From: Nemophila menziesii
Taxonomy: Eukaryota; Streptophyta; Magnoliopsida; Boraginales; Hydrophyllaceae
Length of the DNA stretch: 64,000 nucleotides
Assembly (NCBI GenBank): GCA_029959085.1
Contig: JARWIR010000215.1
Location: 1-64,000, forward strand
Direction of reading: 5' to 3'
Both the position numbers and the translations under genes were made by a program. The stretch's first letter is position 1; the number at the start of each line of letters is the position of its first letter. The notes beneath the pieces are model-generated. The model saw only the letters and a list, made by a program, of their open reading frames with translations, did not search any database and was not told the DNA's origin. This document shows, one piece after another, positions 25,570 to 37,600 of this stretch.

Positions 25570-26963
25570 TACCCCCTCAGGTCGGAGTATATATTAATGG
25601 CACTAGACTTGCTTAGTAATATCTCAAACAATAGCAAACTCTATGGCTTAGTGAATATATAAGTGTCTTCTATATTTTCTTATGTAATGCGTGCATAACA
25701 ATTCTTCTTGACCTTTCTAAGTGGTGACGATCAATTTCCATATTCTTCTTACACTCATGAAATACAAGCTTGACACAAATTATCGTCCATTGATTATCAT
25801 AATAGAGTGTGTCTTCTTTCGGTGGCTCACCTTCCAATCATTTAAATGTTTTCCAAAACATTATCTTGCAGCATGTAGTTGCCATTGACTGATATTCAGC
25901 CTCTGCGCCTGAACAAGATACAATTGTCAATTTCTTCTTTTTCCATGATATAGGTGCCTGCCCAATGAGACTACGATATCCGGTTATCAACGTTCTTGCA
26001 GCCTTAAATATAACCAACTGGGTATTGCTAAACTCCTTTAACTAAAATGTCACCATCGAAGGACGATGTATGCCTAGTCTAAGTGTATTTTTTTCATGTA
26101 CTTTAGGATCTTTAGTAGTACCTCAAGGTGTGGTTTCGACGTCTATGCTTGCCCTGACTCAACTCAAGGACAACAAGTGAAATTTCAATCCTTTTTATAG
26201 TTAGGTTGATTAGCCTACATATAATTTGTCTTTATGACAATAAATCAATGAACATGTATTTTATTTGAATAATACAACATTTTATTCAACTAGAACCCAT
26301 AAATTTTTGGCACCCAAGAATAAAGCATTGTCCCATATGACTATAACATATGTTTGTTGAAACAAAGTGCTCATTATTATCTTGCAAGTTATATCCCTAA
26401 GAAATACTTGAGTTTACCCCAATCCTATGATTTAAATTTTTTGGATAGATATATTTATCATAAACCAACAAAGAAATAAAGTTAAGTGGATAATATTTGA
26501 AAACCATATATTATACTTTAATTTTTTATGTAACCCGATATCCTTGATGGAATTATATAGTTTGAGAAACCAATGTTTTGAAACTTTGTTGAAAACCATG
26601 TATGGAATTGATTTAGTTTACGTACTATAGTCTCACTCTTTTATCAGAATACAAGTGGAAATTTTATGTAAACATACTCATAAAACTCTCTGTGTAAAAA
26701 TTTCTGATGGACATCGAGTTGGTGCAAGTGTTGTTCTTGCAAATCTAGCACACTGGGGAGAAAACAAACTATCGTTAATTTAACAACATTGGAAAATGTT
26801 TTTCTATAATCAACAATTTATATTCAGATATAACCCTTCTCAAACAACCATTATTTGTACCTCACTATTGTAAAATAAATTTTAAAATTTTTATTGTACA
26901 CCCATTTGCAACTAGTGGGTTGTTTGTAGGGTGGCATCGGTGCAAAATATCAAATGTTGGTCG
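25570..26963 (-). mobile_element. Decayed Ty1/copia pol relic, unit D
   Basis: Polypurine tract at 25570-25581, RNase H to about 26003, RT motifs to about 26963, just left of the retroelement insertion. Confidence 0.83.
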
Positions 26964-27061
26964 TCTTTATGAGATTCAGTTTTTTGGTTAATACCAACAT
27001 AGTTGTGGATGTTTGAACACCTTGTGAAGAATTTGGAATATATTTATGATTGTGAGATTAT

Positions 27062-28833
27062 TGGTGGGTCCTAGGGTGTTATAAAATTAATGTAAAAATA
27101 AAAGGAACCACTTAACCGGAAGTGTACGGTTTTCCCGAGTAATATATGATAAACAAGTTCGTTCTCAGGGACGGATTAGGTTCAACCCAAATATTAATCA
27201 TATAGCAGAGATAATTGCTAAACAGAAAATAAAAGCTAAGAATTTTTGTTTGGTTTTTGTAATTTAAAAGATGCAAAATAAAGTAAAGACTAAAATTAAA
27301 GTAACAGAAAGGAAATAAAGCAAATAAAAGACTAACTTCAGATAAGAGAGATACTTGAGTCTCGCAAGGAATCCACTTAATCAATACAATCTATGTTATG
27401 TTTAAGGGTAGAATTGGAATTATAATATTAGTCAGGACTCTAATATCTCCTAGCCCCCTGTCGGGTGGACCTAGAAGCTATCCTAAAGTATCATAAACAC
27501 CTATATGGTCGAATATGGCTCTTCGGATGATATGATTTTACCTCTTTGGCTATGTAACTAGTTAAACTTGTCGGTCAATAACGGACATTACACGGGTATT
27601 ACCTAGATCAGTATTCAAACCCCCCTGTCGGATGATCACTTCGCCACTAAAGTGAACAGCCCAAATACTAAAAGCTAATTCTAGTTGTTCCTAAAAGAAT
27701 TAGTAATGAAAACAAAGTAATAACCAATATATAAAACTCAATCCTATTTAAATCTAAACAATTCCAAATTCAAAACATAGATTAATTAATTAAGGTTCAT
27801 CCCTTTTATGCGATTCTCAAGTATAAAGAAATTTAGCTCATGACAAATTTAAAGACTAACATAAAAGAAAAGGAATTCATGTTCAAATACAAAAGATAAA
27901 TAAATAACCTAAAGGGTTGAATGACTATTGTTGGAAGAACAGAATTCCTCCAGCTTCTAGCTTCTTCTCTCCTTCGTGCTCTGACTTGAAAACCTTAAGC
28001 CTCTTGTGTAATTCTCTGAAGTGTGTGAAAGTAGGAGTTTAAGGGGTGTATTTATAGGTGTTGGAAGACCCTAGGTCGAATTTGCTTGGAGTGGAAGAAG
28101 AGTTAAAGACTCTTAAATTCGTAGCCCTAAATTCTAGAAAATCTAAGATTTTGCTGCCTATTTGATTTGGTCATATCTTTTTCAATACTTATCCGTTTGA
28201 GAAGTTCCAATATATGAAACTGCTTGTCTTAGAAAGAGCTTTCTATTGGTGCAGACCACTCGTCCAGAATCCATGCCAATCTTTAGTTATGAATTAATCT
28301 TTAAAACGTGGCTGGAATTTCAGATTCACAAGGCAGATTTATCTTTTCCTTCTTTGAATAAATCTTTCCTAAATCTTTTTATTTCCATGTAAATCTTCTT
28401 TCCTTTCATCTTTATCTTGACTTGGTCTCTAAGTAATTACTATTTATCTTTTAAAGCTTCACATTAAATAAATAATTAAACCGCATATGCTTAAAAAGAA
28501 TAAATCAATAAATCAAGAAAATGAAATAGGAAAGTGCACTCTAAAAATAGAAACTCGAGTAAAATTCATTTCCTAACACTCTCAAATACACTAAGACTTT
28601 ATTCTCACTTCTTCTCCTTGGATTGGTCTTTCATGAATTTCAAGAACCAATTAACTTTGCATTAAAAATAGTCAAATTTACGCACAAAAGCTCAGATTCT
28701 GCAAATAGTTAATTTCCAAGGGGAGGAAGTGCAATATGATCAATTAAGCCTAAAAGTATATCAAGTAAGTCATTTATTCACCTAAAAGGATATCTCCAAA
28801 GGGCTAATAATTAGAACAAATAGGGAGACATCA
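27062..28833 (-). repeat. 3' LTR of retroelement copy 2 (uninterrupted, 1772 bp)
   Basis: TG...CA ends on the minus strand. It has the continuous CTTGGATTGGTCTTTC sequence that is split by the solo LTR in the other LTR, so it shows the LTR before that insertion. TATA box at 28049-28056. Confidence 0.92.
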
Positions 28834-30300
28834 AGACCCCAAACTCAAACCTTTGTCGTCCCGACAAAGTAAAATAAAAAAAAAGGATCTTTTAGGTGAA
28901 CGCAAAAGGTAGAATCTAAAAAATAATCCCAAAGCAAACCTTAAAACAAATCTCATATAGTCTAACCTAGGAACTAATATACACCTACACTTATCATGCA
29001 AAATCAAATACAAAACAATATCAATCCAAAATTAATTTCACAATGCTAGAAGGTTACGCTTATTACTTATCTCAAGATGGTGGCTATAGGGTGTTCCTTG
29101 ATCTTTACTTGCTTTGAACGCTCCACTTAGAATATTTCCTATTAACTTACTGTGCATCTAGGAATCACGAGGTCTTTACGGTTTTAGCATAGGCTGAAGG
29201 ACGGTATGGTATGTATATTTGGTAAATTTGAAGTGAGCTTTTGGCTCTCTCCTCACTTACCATCAACAAACTGTCCAAGAGCTTGAGTTACACTCGAATA
29301 ACGTTCTCACTCAACCCAATTGACGGGCTTAATTAGCGTCCGCGAATTAACCCAATAAGCACTAGGGATGATTCACTTAAAAATTTCCACTTTGCCGGTC
29401 CGAATATATTTTCTTTTCAAATCATTCATTTTTTCTTTTCTTTTGTATAGCCATGACTCTCTTTATGATGTTGAGATATCATGCTATTTTTCATAGTTAT
29501 GCCTATTCATAACTTGAGCTCGAAGCTTCTTTTCCATTCACTATTACCCCGGCAAAGGGTTACAATACAATAACACTGTGAATCATCATCATGTAAAGCA
29601 CAAAGCATCATTGATAAGCTCAGAAATCCCAACCCAATGTAAATTCCCATATAGTGGACCCACCACCCCAAACTCAAGCTCAAGACAGGAAGTCTTAGGA
29701 TCGTGATTCAAGTGCGGGTCATATGGTCATGCATAACAATCTAAAGGGATATTGGCTTATAATGTGGGACAAAAGAAAGGCTTGCTAAAAATTTGTTTAA
29801 GAAGGATAAAATTAATTCAGGTATAGAAGGCCAAAAAGGATTCAAAGGGCTAACAAAGAAATGCCTCTATCATCTTCCTATTTACACAACTTGCCTCTAG
29901 TTCATACCTAAGTGGGTTCTCTACTCATTTAGATCTCACGTTCTACAAACCACCCATTATCCTTAAGTACAAGTTTACTTATTTTGCATTGTTCATTAAT
30001 TTTTCCTATCAATTATCTCATATTTGCATGCAATTAAAATTCAGCTTCATACTAACTCCTAAAGTCAACTATTTTCTATCATTAATTCATAAAAAGCATG
30101 CTTGATGGGGACATTTAAAATTCTCTACAATCAACGCAACCCTAAGATTAATTTTATTGAAAGCATGTAAAACACAAAAAATTGGAATGAGGCAACGAAC
30201 CCCACCCCAAACTCAAAAGTGAGTCGTGTCCCCACGACTTGAAAAAGACTCAATAAAGCAATAAAATTAAACTAACTACCTAACTAGTGCCTACCATCAA

Positions 30301-30756
30301 TTAAGAAGAAGAATTAGAACAGGGTACCTGGCCATGAAGATCCATCGTGTCCTCCTCCAAAGGGGAAGAATAATTATCAATATCCATGTACAAAGTTACC
30401 TCTTCCAATGTTGACTTAATCTGTGTAATTTCCTTCCAAAGTGCCCCGATGTCTAGTTGTAAAAGTTCGAATTCTTGTTGCAAATTGCGAGCCCATGGAG
30501 GAATACCAGAATTAGTTTGAGAAGAAGGAGAACCTTGAACTTGAATTTGTATCTTGTCTTTAGGCTTTGATGATACCCTCATCCTTGCTGTTAATTTATT
30601 GTGTTGTGGTGGTGCAGGTGCCTTTTCTTCTTGTGTTTCTTCAATAGGCTCATCAAGATTGATGGCCTTTTCAATTGTAGAACCAGGCAAATTCTTGTTC
30701 TTCCCTAGGATACAACACTTCTTCTTGTAATCTAAAGCATCTGTTCTGTTTGTCAT
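30301..30756 (-). CDS. Unrecognised 151-residue ORF in the retroelement 3' region
   Basis: It lies on the sense strand of the element, where some Athila elements carry an env-like frame, but I recognise no family. The start is MTNRTDALDYKKKCC. A Glu/Pro-rich stretch follows (residues 35-52), then a Lys/Gln/Ser-rich middle. Residues 92-121 have heptad-like spacing (LQQEFELLQLDIGALW and on) suggesting a coiled coil. The tail is acidic. There is no signal peptide or membrane segment, so it does not look like an envelope protein. A TATA box (31024-31031) lies about 270 bp upstream. It may be a spurious open frame or a remnant of a captured gene. Confidence 0.4.
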   Translation of the reverse strand: MTNRTDALDYKKKCCILGKNKNLPGSTIEKAINLDEPIEETQEEKAPAPPQHNKLTARMRVSSKPKDKIQIQVQGSPSSQTNSGIPPWARNLQQEFELLQLDIGALWKEITQIKSTLEEVTLYMDIDNYSSPLEEDTMDLHGQVPCSNSSS

Positions 30757-31023
30757 GGTTGAATTTACCCCAAACTCAAGTTATACCAAGGATAGAATAA
30801 AGTTAAGAAAACTTGGTATATCTTGAGTTTCTTGCTTGGATTAGATGAAGGAAGTTGGTTTCTTGACAAATCTTGGAAGAACTCTTGAAAGCTTGATGAT
30901 CTTGATTGTGTTTAATGGTGTTTTGTGATGAATTTGATGAAGAGGTTATGTTTATGGAGGATGGAGGATAAATTTAATGATGTTAATGTGTTTGTTGTGG
31001 AGGTTTAATCAAGCATCAAGGTG

Positions 31024-31031
31024 TTTTTATA
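31024..31031 (-). promoter_or_regulatory. Possible internal promoter (TATA box)
   Basis: The minus strand reads CAACCCTATAAAAACACC, and a telo-box-like AAACCCTAG lies about 40 bp further upstream. It is well placed to drive the 151-codon frame. Inference only. Confidence 0.4.
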
Positions 31032-31222
31032 GGGTTGGGAGCTGGAAAATTCGTTTGGAAGAGGCTAGGGTTTATCTCGTTAAGGTAAGAAGTTGACTGG
31101 GCCTTGATCTCTTTACAAACCGCCTGGCGCAGTGCATACCTGCGTGCATGGGTGTACCGCAAGGGTACACCGCAGCGCTGTTGGTGTGAATTTTTTGCCT
31201 CTGCATTATACCCGTGCTAGCA

Positions 31223-31345
31223 CCCCGTGGCACGCGTTTTGGGCGTGCGGTGCAGGGGTGCGGTGCATGGGTACTCCGCGCCTGCTCCGTGAAAAAACCC
31301 GCGGTACATACCCCGTGGCACGCGTTTTGGGCGTGCGGTGTAGGG
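31223..31345. repeat. GC-rich direct repeat (88-bp spacing)
   Basis: CCCCGTGGCACGCGTTTT and the following GGGCGTGCGGTG occur at about 31223 and again at 31311, within a block (31110-31500) far richer in G+C than anything else in the window. GGTGCGGTGC-type words recur throughout the block. Frames read through it are low-complexity and overlap on both strands. Confidence 0.7.
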
Positions 31346-31687
31346 TGCGGTGCACCGCGCCTATCAGTTTTGCTTTTTCTCGCCTCTGTAGCGCGACCCG
31401 TGGTACGGGTTTTTCAGGCGCGGTACATCCCTGCGGTATAGGGGTACACCGCGGGGGTAGTCCGCACCAGCCTTCGAATTTTTCTTTTGCGTTTCCTAGC
31501 ACCCCAAACTCGATTCCTGCACCATTAACACACTACCCTTCTCATTTCTTTTTTAAAAGTAGACACTAAAACTCGACACTAACTTAGAATTATACACTAG
31601 GAATTGAAAAAACTGAAAGCATTAAACTAATATACAATGAAATGGCTTTTGTTTAACGTCGTTAAGCTCGACGGGTTACCTCTCGAA

Positions 31688-32922
31688 TCATTTTTTCACA
31701 TAACCTCCCCAGCAGTGAGTGAGGTAATCAACTTTTGCTACACGGAATTTGCATCCCTTAGCTTTTATTACCACCAGTTGATTTGAAATAACCTTTGTGA
31801 CCATGAACGGTCCTTGCCAAGAACTCTTGGCTTCCCGCGTTTTCGGAGGAGGATCAGGCTTCTTCAATGCAACCTCTTCGCCTACTCTGAACCCCATTTT
31901 CTTTCTCTCTTTCTTAGGTTCTTTAGGAACCTTCATAGATCGCCCCTTCTCTTTTATCTTTGCACCGTCAAGGAACCACAGATTTGGTGGATTTTCCTCA
32001 GGATCTGAATGGAGAAACCACGGATTTGGTAGTTTCTTTTTTAGCTCTTCTTCCTCCATTCCTAGGGTTTCCACTACCTTAGTTGGCTCCTTGTCTGTTT
32101 GTTCAATCACATCAATCCAGAAGCAATCCTCCTTGGGATCCAGAAACTCCATTGGCTTAAACGCGTTAAATTTCACCTCTTCGTCTTGGATACGCATAAT
32201 CATTTCACCGTTTTCTACATCAATCAAAGTACGCCCCGTGGCTAGGAATGGTCTTCCCAAAATAATGGGGACATTCATATCCGCGTCGTAATCAAGTATA
32301 ACAAAATCAACAGGAAAGATTAATGTACCAGCCTTGACGAGGACATCTTCTAGTCTTCCCTCTGGATGTACGAGGGATCTGTCAGCCATTCGCAAAACCA
32401 TAGAAGTGGGTTTTGCGTTTCCTATCTTCAACTTTTCAAACACGGATTTGGGTATGAGATTAATACTTGCTCCCAAATCACACAAAGGTTTCCTTGCCAC
32501 TTAGCACCGATGGAAATCGGGATCATAAAACTTCCAGGATCAAGTAATTTGGGTGGCAACTTACTTTGGCAGATGGCACTACACTCTTCTGGTAAACCCA
32601 CCATTTCATTCTCAAGATACTGATGCTTGCTAGTGATAGCTCTTTTCAAGAATTTCATGTATTTCGGTACACCTTTGATAGCTTCTAAGAAAGGTATATT
32701 AATGTTAAGCTTACCCACCATGGTCATGAATCTCTGATATTCCGCAGTATCTCCTTTCTTCTGAACTCTTGAAGGGAATGGTGGAGGAGGACAGACTTCT
32801 ATAGCATCTTTCTTTTTCGGATTTTCCGGAATCTTCTCCACTTCAATTATTTCAGGTTCATCTTCTTTCTCTTCCACCTCTTTTACCGGTTTCTCTTTCA
32901 CATTTGTTTCTTTTTCTTTCAT
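31688..32922 (-). pseudogene. Retroelement protease with integrase C-terminal tail, frameshifted (copy 2)
   Basis: Opens at the ATG at 32922. One base is missing near 32490 relative to copy 1, just before the catalytic DLGAS motif, so the frame splits in two (32428-32922, and about 32500 to 31688). The second part runs on unbroken from DLGAS through ILGRPFLATG into the GFRVGEEVAL / SWQGPFMVTKV tail and stops at 31688. That shows the protease and integrase-like tail were one continuous frame in the ancestor. The RT, RNase H and integrase core are absent. Confidence 0.83.
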
Positions 32923-32948
32923 AACGGGAAAGGTGGGGGTGGAAGATT

Positions 32949-34466
32949 CTAACCACTTCTAAGAGAGATCGCGTTACATTCTTCATATGGTTTAGGTTCT
33001 TCAGTATCGCTTGGTAATTGTCCCTGTGGACGCTGATTTAACTGCTTTGCCATCTGAGCTATCTGAGTTTCCATCAATTTAAGTGCTGCGGCTGTAGTTT
33101 GTTGAATGGTGATTAGTGTTGTCAAAGTTTGCTGAACATCTAATGCACCTTCTTGAGGTTGATCAGGTAGAGCTTTCTGGTTCATGGTTTCGGTATAAGC
33201 ATCTTGAGGAGGTTGTCTCTGAGCTTGATTTCCGTATGCTTGTCCACCTTGGTAGTTGTTCTGAGGTCTTGGTTGATAGTTATTGCCTTGGGGACGCGGT
33301 TGATATGCATGTTGTGGATTAGCGGCCCCATTTGGGTTCGAATATTGGAAGCCCGGATGGTTTCTGTTTGGTTGATAACCTTGACCACTTGAGTTATAAT
33401 TTCCTCGGTTGGAAACGAACATTACTGATTCTGTATTGTGTTGACATTGCTCCCATTCATGATCTTGCGTACCGCAGTTAGAACATCCATAAACTTCTTG
33501 TGCAACAATACCAATTGTTCTTCTACCGGTAACACTTTTTGTAACAGCTAGAGCAAGCTGTTTCAGTTGTTGTTCGAGTTTGCTTTCCATGGCGGTGAAT
33601 TTTTCTTCAATCAGTGCAATATTTCCACCTCGGGCAGGTGTTCTTATGGTGTTCCAACCTAGTTCATTCGTTACAGTTCTATTTAAAATAATCTTAGCAT
33701 GAACTGGTTGTACTCGTAGAAATGCACCACCACAAAGTAAGTCTAGATCCTTTCTTGAAGAGCCATCAAGTCCTCGGTAAAATATCTTCATCTGTTGAAC
33801 TTCTGTGAGGCCATGATCAGGGACTCTTCTTAAGAAAATCTGAAATCTCTTCCATCTTCTACCCAAAGTCTCGTCTTCCTCTTGCTTGAACGATGTTATT
33901 TCAACTTGCGCATCTAATCTCATATTCGTTGGGTAGTATCTATCGAAGAACGCGGTTTGTAATGCGTCCCATGTTGTAATTGTTCCGGGTTCTTGAGAAT
34001 CATGCCACTCGCTTGCTCCATCAATAACGAAGTATCTAAAATTAGCAAAATACATTTGCTCTTTAGTTACTCCTTGCGTAATATAAGAATCACAAATTTG
34101 CATGAACTTCTGTACAGCACGGATTGGATCGTCGCTAGGTGCTCCTCGGAAATTGCCATAACTTTGAAACTGAGATAACATACCAGGATCGGGTCTGTAT
34201 CTCTCGACATTAATATTTGCAGGGCCAATTCCGAGGGCAGGAGCTCGAAACAGAGCTTCTTCAGGGCCATTGATGAACCACGGATCATTATTTTGAGCAA
34301 CAGGAGCAGCTGGAGGGTTGAGTTGTTGATTTTCAACTAGGTCTTCAGCCATTGTTTCTCTTGCTAATTTATCCTCTAACTCTTTTGCTTTAGAGTCTCT
34401 CTTTCTTTTGTTTGCTTCTCGAACTAGGTTTTCGGGATTTGCAAGAATCACGATATCTTCACGCAT
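32949..34466 (-). CDS. gag: Retroelement gag polyprotein, 505 residues
   Basis: Open frame with no internal stop. The N-terminus (1-100) is charged and then proline-rich. The retrotransposon gag core spans roughly residues 110-260 (QKFMQICDSY, FFDRYYPTN, RRWKRFQIFLRRVPDHGL, FYRGLDG). A zinc knuckle follows at C328, C331, H336 and C341. Residues 350-430 are Asn/Gln/Pro/Tyr-rich and presumably bind nucleic acid. It would form the cytoplasmic virus-like particle. It stops at a TAG where copy 1 has AAG, so it is about 11 residues shorter and no longer overlaps the protease start. The 5' leader to the primer site is about 120 nt. Confidence 0.9.
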   Translation of the reverse strand: MREDIVILANPENLVREANKRKRDSKAKELEDKLARETMAEDLVENQQLNPPAAPVAQNNDPWFINGPEEALFRAPALGIGPANINVERYRPDPGMLSQFQSYGNFRGAPSDDPIRAVQKFMQICDSYITQGVTKEQMYFANFRYFVIDGASEWHDSQEPGTITTWDALQTAFFDRYYPTNMRLDAQVEITSFKQEEDETLGRRWKRFQIFLRRVPDHGLTEVQQMKIFYRGLDGSSRKDLDLLCGGAFLRVQPVHAKIILNRTVTNELGWNTIRTPARGGNIALIEEKFTAMESKLEQQLKQLALAVTKSVTGRRTIGIVAQEVYGCSNCGTQDHEWEQCQHNTESVMFVSNRGNYNSSGQGYQPNRNHPGFQYSNPNGAANPQHAYQPRPQGNNYQPRPQNNYQGGQAYGNQAQRQPPQDAYTETMNQKALPDQPQEGALDVQQTLTTLITIQQTTAAALKLMETQIAQMAKQLNQRPQGQLPSDTEEPKPYEECNAISLRSG

Positions 34467-34587
34467 AAACCAAAACCTGTAAACCTGAGAAAGAAAAACA
34501 ACCCAAAGCGTAAAACTGAAAAATAAAACTAAAACTAAACTAACAATTAAACTACTAAAAGATTAACACCGGGGTCACACGCTACTG

Positions 34588-34605
34588 TCCCCGGCAGCGG
34601 CGCCA
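34588..34605 (-). promoter_or_regulatory. Primer binding site, tRNA-Asp type (copy 2)
   Basis: Identical to the site in copy 1: the tRNA-Asp 3' end with one mismatch, six bases from the LTR edge at 34612. Confidence 0.88.
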
Positions 34606-34611
34606 AAAACT

Positions 34612-37600
34612 TGGTGGGTCCTAGGGTGTTATAAAAATTAATGAAAAAATAAAAGGAACCACTTAACCGCAAGTGTACGGTTGTCCCAAGTAATATATGA
34701 TAAACAAGTTCGTTCTCAGGGACGGATTAGGTTCAACCCAAATACTAATCAGATAGTAGAGATAATTGCTAAACAGAAAATAAAAGCTAAGAATTTTTGT
34801 TTGGTTTTTGTAAATTAAAAGATGCAAAATAAAGTAAAGACTAAAATTAAAGTAACAGAAAGGAAATAAAGCAAATAAAAGACTAACTTCAGATAAGAGA
34901 GATACTTGAGTCTCGCAAGGAATCCATTTAATCAATACAATCTATTCTATGTTTAAGGGTAGAATTGGAATTATAATATTAGTCGGGACTCTAATATCTC
35001 CTAGCCCCCTGTCGGGTGGACCTAGAAGCTATCCTAAAGTATCATAAACACCTGTATGGTCGAATATGGCTCTTCGGATGATATGATTTTACCTCTTTGG
35101 CTATGTAACTAGTTAAGCCTGTCGGTCAATAACGGACATTACACGGGTATTACCTAGATCAGTATTCAAACCCCCCAGTCGGATGATCACTTCGCCACTA
35201 AAGTGAATTGCCCAAATACTAAAAGCTAATTCTAGTTGTTCCTAAAAGAATTAGTAATGAAAACAAAGTAATAACCAATATATAAAACTCAATCCTATTT
35301 AAATCTAATTAATTCCAAATTCAAAACATAGATTAATTAATTAAGGTTCATCCCTTTTATGCGATTCTCAAGTATAAAGAAATTTAGCTCATGACAAATT
35401 TAAAGACTAACATAAAAGAAAAGGAATTCATGTTCAAATACAAAAGATAAATAAATAACCTAAAGGGTTGAATGACTATTGTTGGAAGAACAGAATTCCT
35501 CCAGTTTCTAGCTTCTTCTCTCCTTCGTGCTCTGACTTGAAAACCTTAAGCCTCTTGTGTAATTCTCTGAAGTGTGTGAAAGTAGGAGTTTAAGGGGTGT
35601 ATTTATAGGTGTTGGAAGACCCTAGGTCGAATTTGCTTGGAGTGGAAGACAAGTTAAAGACTCTTAAATTCGTAGCCCTAAATTCTAGAAAAGGTAAGAT
35701 TTTGCTGCTGATTTGATTTGGTCATATCTTTTTCAATACTTATCCGTTTGAGAAGTTCCAATATATGAAACTGCTTGTCTTGGAGAGAGCTTTCTATTGG
35801 TGCAGACTACTCGTCCAGAATCCATGCCAATCTTTAGTTATGAATTAATCTTTAAAACGTGGCTGGAATTTCAGATTCACAAGGCAGCTTTATCTTTTCC
35901 TTCTTTGAATAAATCTTTCCTAAATCTTCTTATTTCCATGTAAATCTTCTTTCCTTTCATCTTTATCTTGACTTGGTCTCTAAGTAATTACCATTTATCT
36001 TTTAAAGCTTCACAAAAATAAATAATTAAACCGCATATGCTTAAAAAGAATAAATCAATAAATCAAGAAAACGAAATAGGAAAGTGCACTCTAAAAATAG
36101 AAACTCGAGTAAAAATCATTTCCTAACACTCTCAAATACACTAAGACTTTATTCTCACTTCTTCTCCTTGGATTCGTGGTGGTCCCTTGTGTGTTCTAAA
36201 ATAAATGCTAATGTAATCGAACCACAACCGCAAGTGTACGGTTGTCCCAAGTAATAATAGTGATAATACGGATTCGTTCCAAGGACGGGATGGTTGACTA
36301 CAATGTCTATCGATTAATGAATGATTGCACTTATGAAAGCAAATAAAGATAATATGTTTGATTGGTTTTTGTATTAATGCTAAATGATAAAAGACTAAAT
36401 GGAAAATGCAATTAAAAGCTAAGACGCAAGTAAAATGATGTAAAACGCAAGTATGAGAAGATAGCACTTGAGAACGCAAGGGGTCATCCTAATCCTATTT
36501 CATAACCTATGTTGTTTAAGGGTTAAATTGGTCAATTACAGTGGTCGGGATTCTAAATTCCTTATACCCCCGTCAGGGTGGACTATAAGGCTATCCTAGA
36601 GTGTCACTAGTCCCGTCAGGGTAAATATGATCCACTTTTAGATGTTTAAGTTTAATTACCTCATTGGCCCTAGAATTAGCTAAGTTCGTCAGAATCAATA
36701 GCTTCCATTCTAGATTGAATAAATGGTCTGTACCTAAACCCTCCTTCAGGATGATCCAATCGCCACTAATTGGAATAGCCTAGATACTAACACCTGTTCC
36801 TAGTTCATGACTCTAAAAGCAGTAAATATTCTCAATTTATCGAAAAGGGTAAAAGACACAATCTAATTTAATTTAACAGAAATCCAAATTCAACATATGA
36901 AATTCAATAAGATTTGGGAATTACCCATATAGCATTCTCAAGCACTAAAATGTGTTTAGCTCATATTAATTGAAAAAAAAACTAAATTAAAGAAAAGGGA
37001 ATTCATATTGTTTACAAAATTAAAGATAAAAGAACCTAATTTCCGGAATAGGAATGACTGAGAACGAAGATATAGACCCTCTCCAGCTCTTGCAGCTTCT
37101 TCTTTCTTCCTTTCGTTGCTTCTCTATGATGTTTAATCTTGTGGAATGTGAATTGTTGTGAAAATAGAGGTCAAAGGCTCCTTTTATAAGTCGAAAAATG
37201 GATTAGGGCTTGGACTTAAGAATAAAACACTAATTAAATGTCCAAGCCCAATTTCTAAGCCCAAAATCCCGTAACTGCTGATATACCTTCACTAAAACAG
37301 CTTTTCCCGCTTCGTTATGACTCCGATTGACTTAATTCCGGTTGCTAAAGTTCCGTAACTCGATAAGGAATGTTTTCTCTTCAAAGGTCAGCGGCTAAAT
37401 CATCTCTTAAGAACCTCGAAAACAGAAGTCTATGGCCTGGAAAACAGATTTTCAGCTCTAAAAATAATTTCTTTCGGGATTTATCTTTAGGTCCTGACTC
37501 TATATCACGATCTTTGACTCTCTTCTCGGATTCCATTCCTAGCTAATATTCAAAACCTACAAACTTTCCACTAAAATACACAAGATTACGCGCAAAAGTT

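Larger units (their letters stand above)
28834..31687 (-). other. Retroelement 3' region without pol
   Basis: Between the integrase-like tail and the 3' LTR lie 2.85 kb with no pol. The LTR-proximal end (GAGTTTGGGGTCT, 28834-28846) is the likely polypurine tract. The ten bases CCCCAAACTC recur at 28837, 29666, 30205, 30768 and 31502, i.e. five polypurine-like GAGTTTGGGG blocks on the sense strand. One open frame (30301-30756) and a GC-rich block (31110-31500) are listed separately. I see nothing else coding here. Confidence 0.7.

Noticed and set aside
28601..28640. Apparent 1.57-kb deletion in the left LTR of the complete element
   Set aside because: The other LTR instead has an insertion: a solo LTR with an ATTGG target duplication. 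The left LTR is the original form.
31132..31569. 145-codon frame in the GC-rich block
   Set aside because: Low-complexity reading of a direct repeat, with open frames on both strands; no domain.
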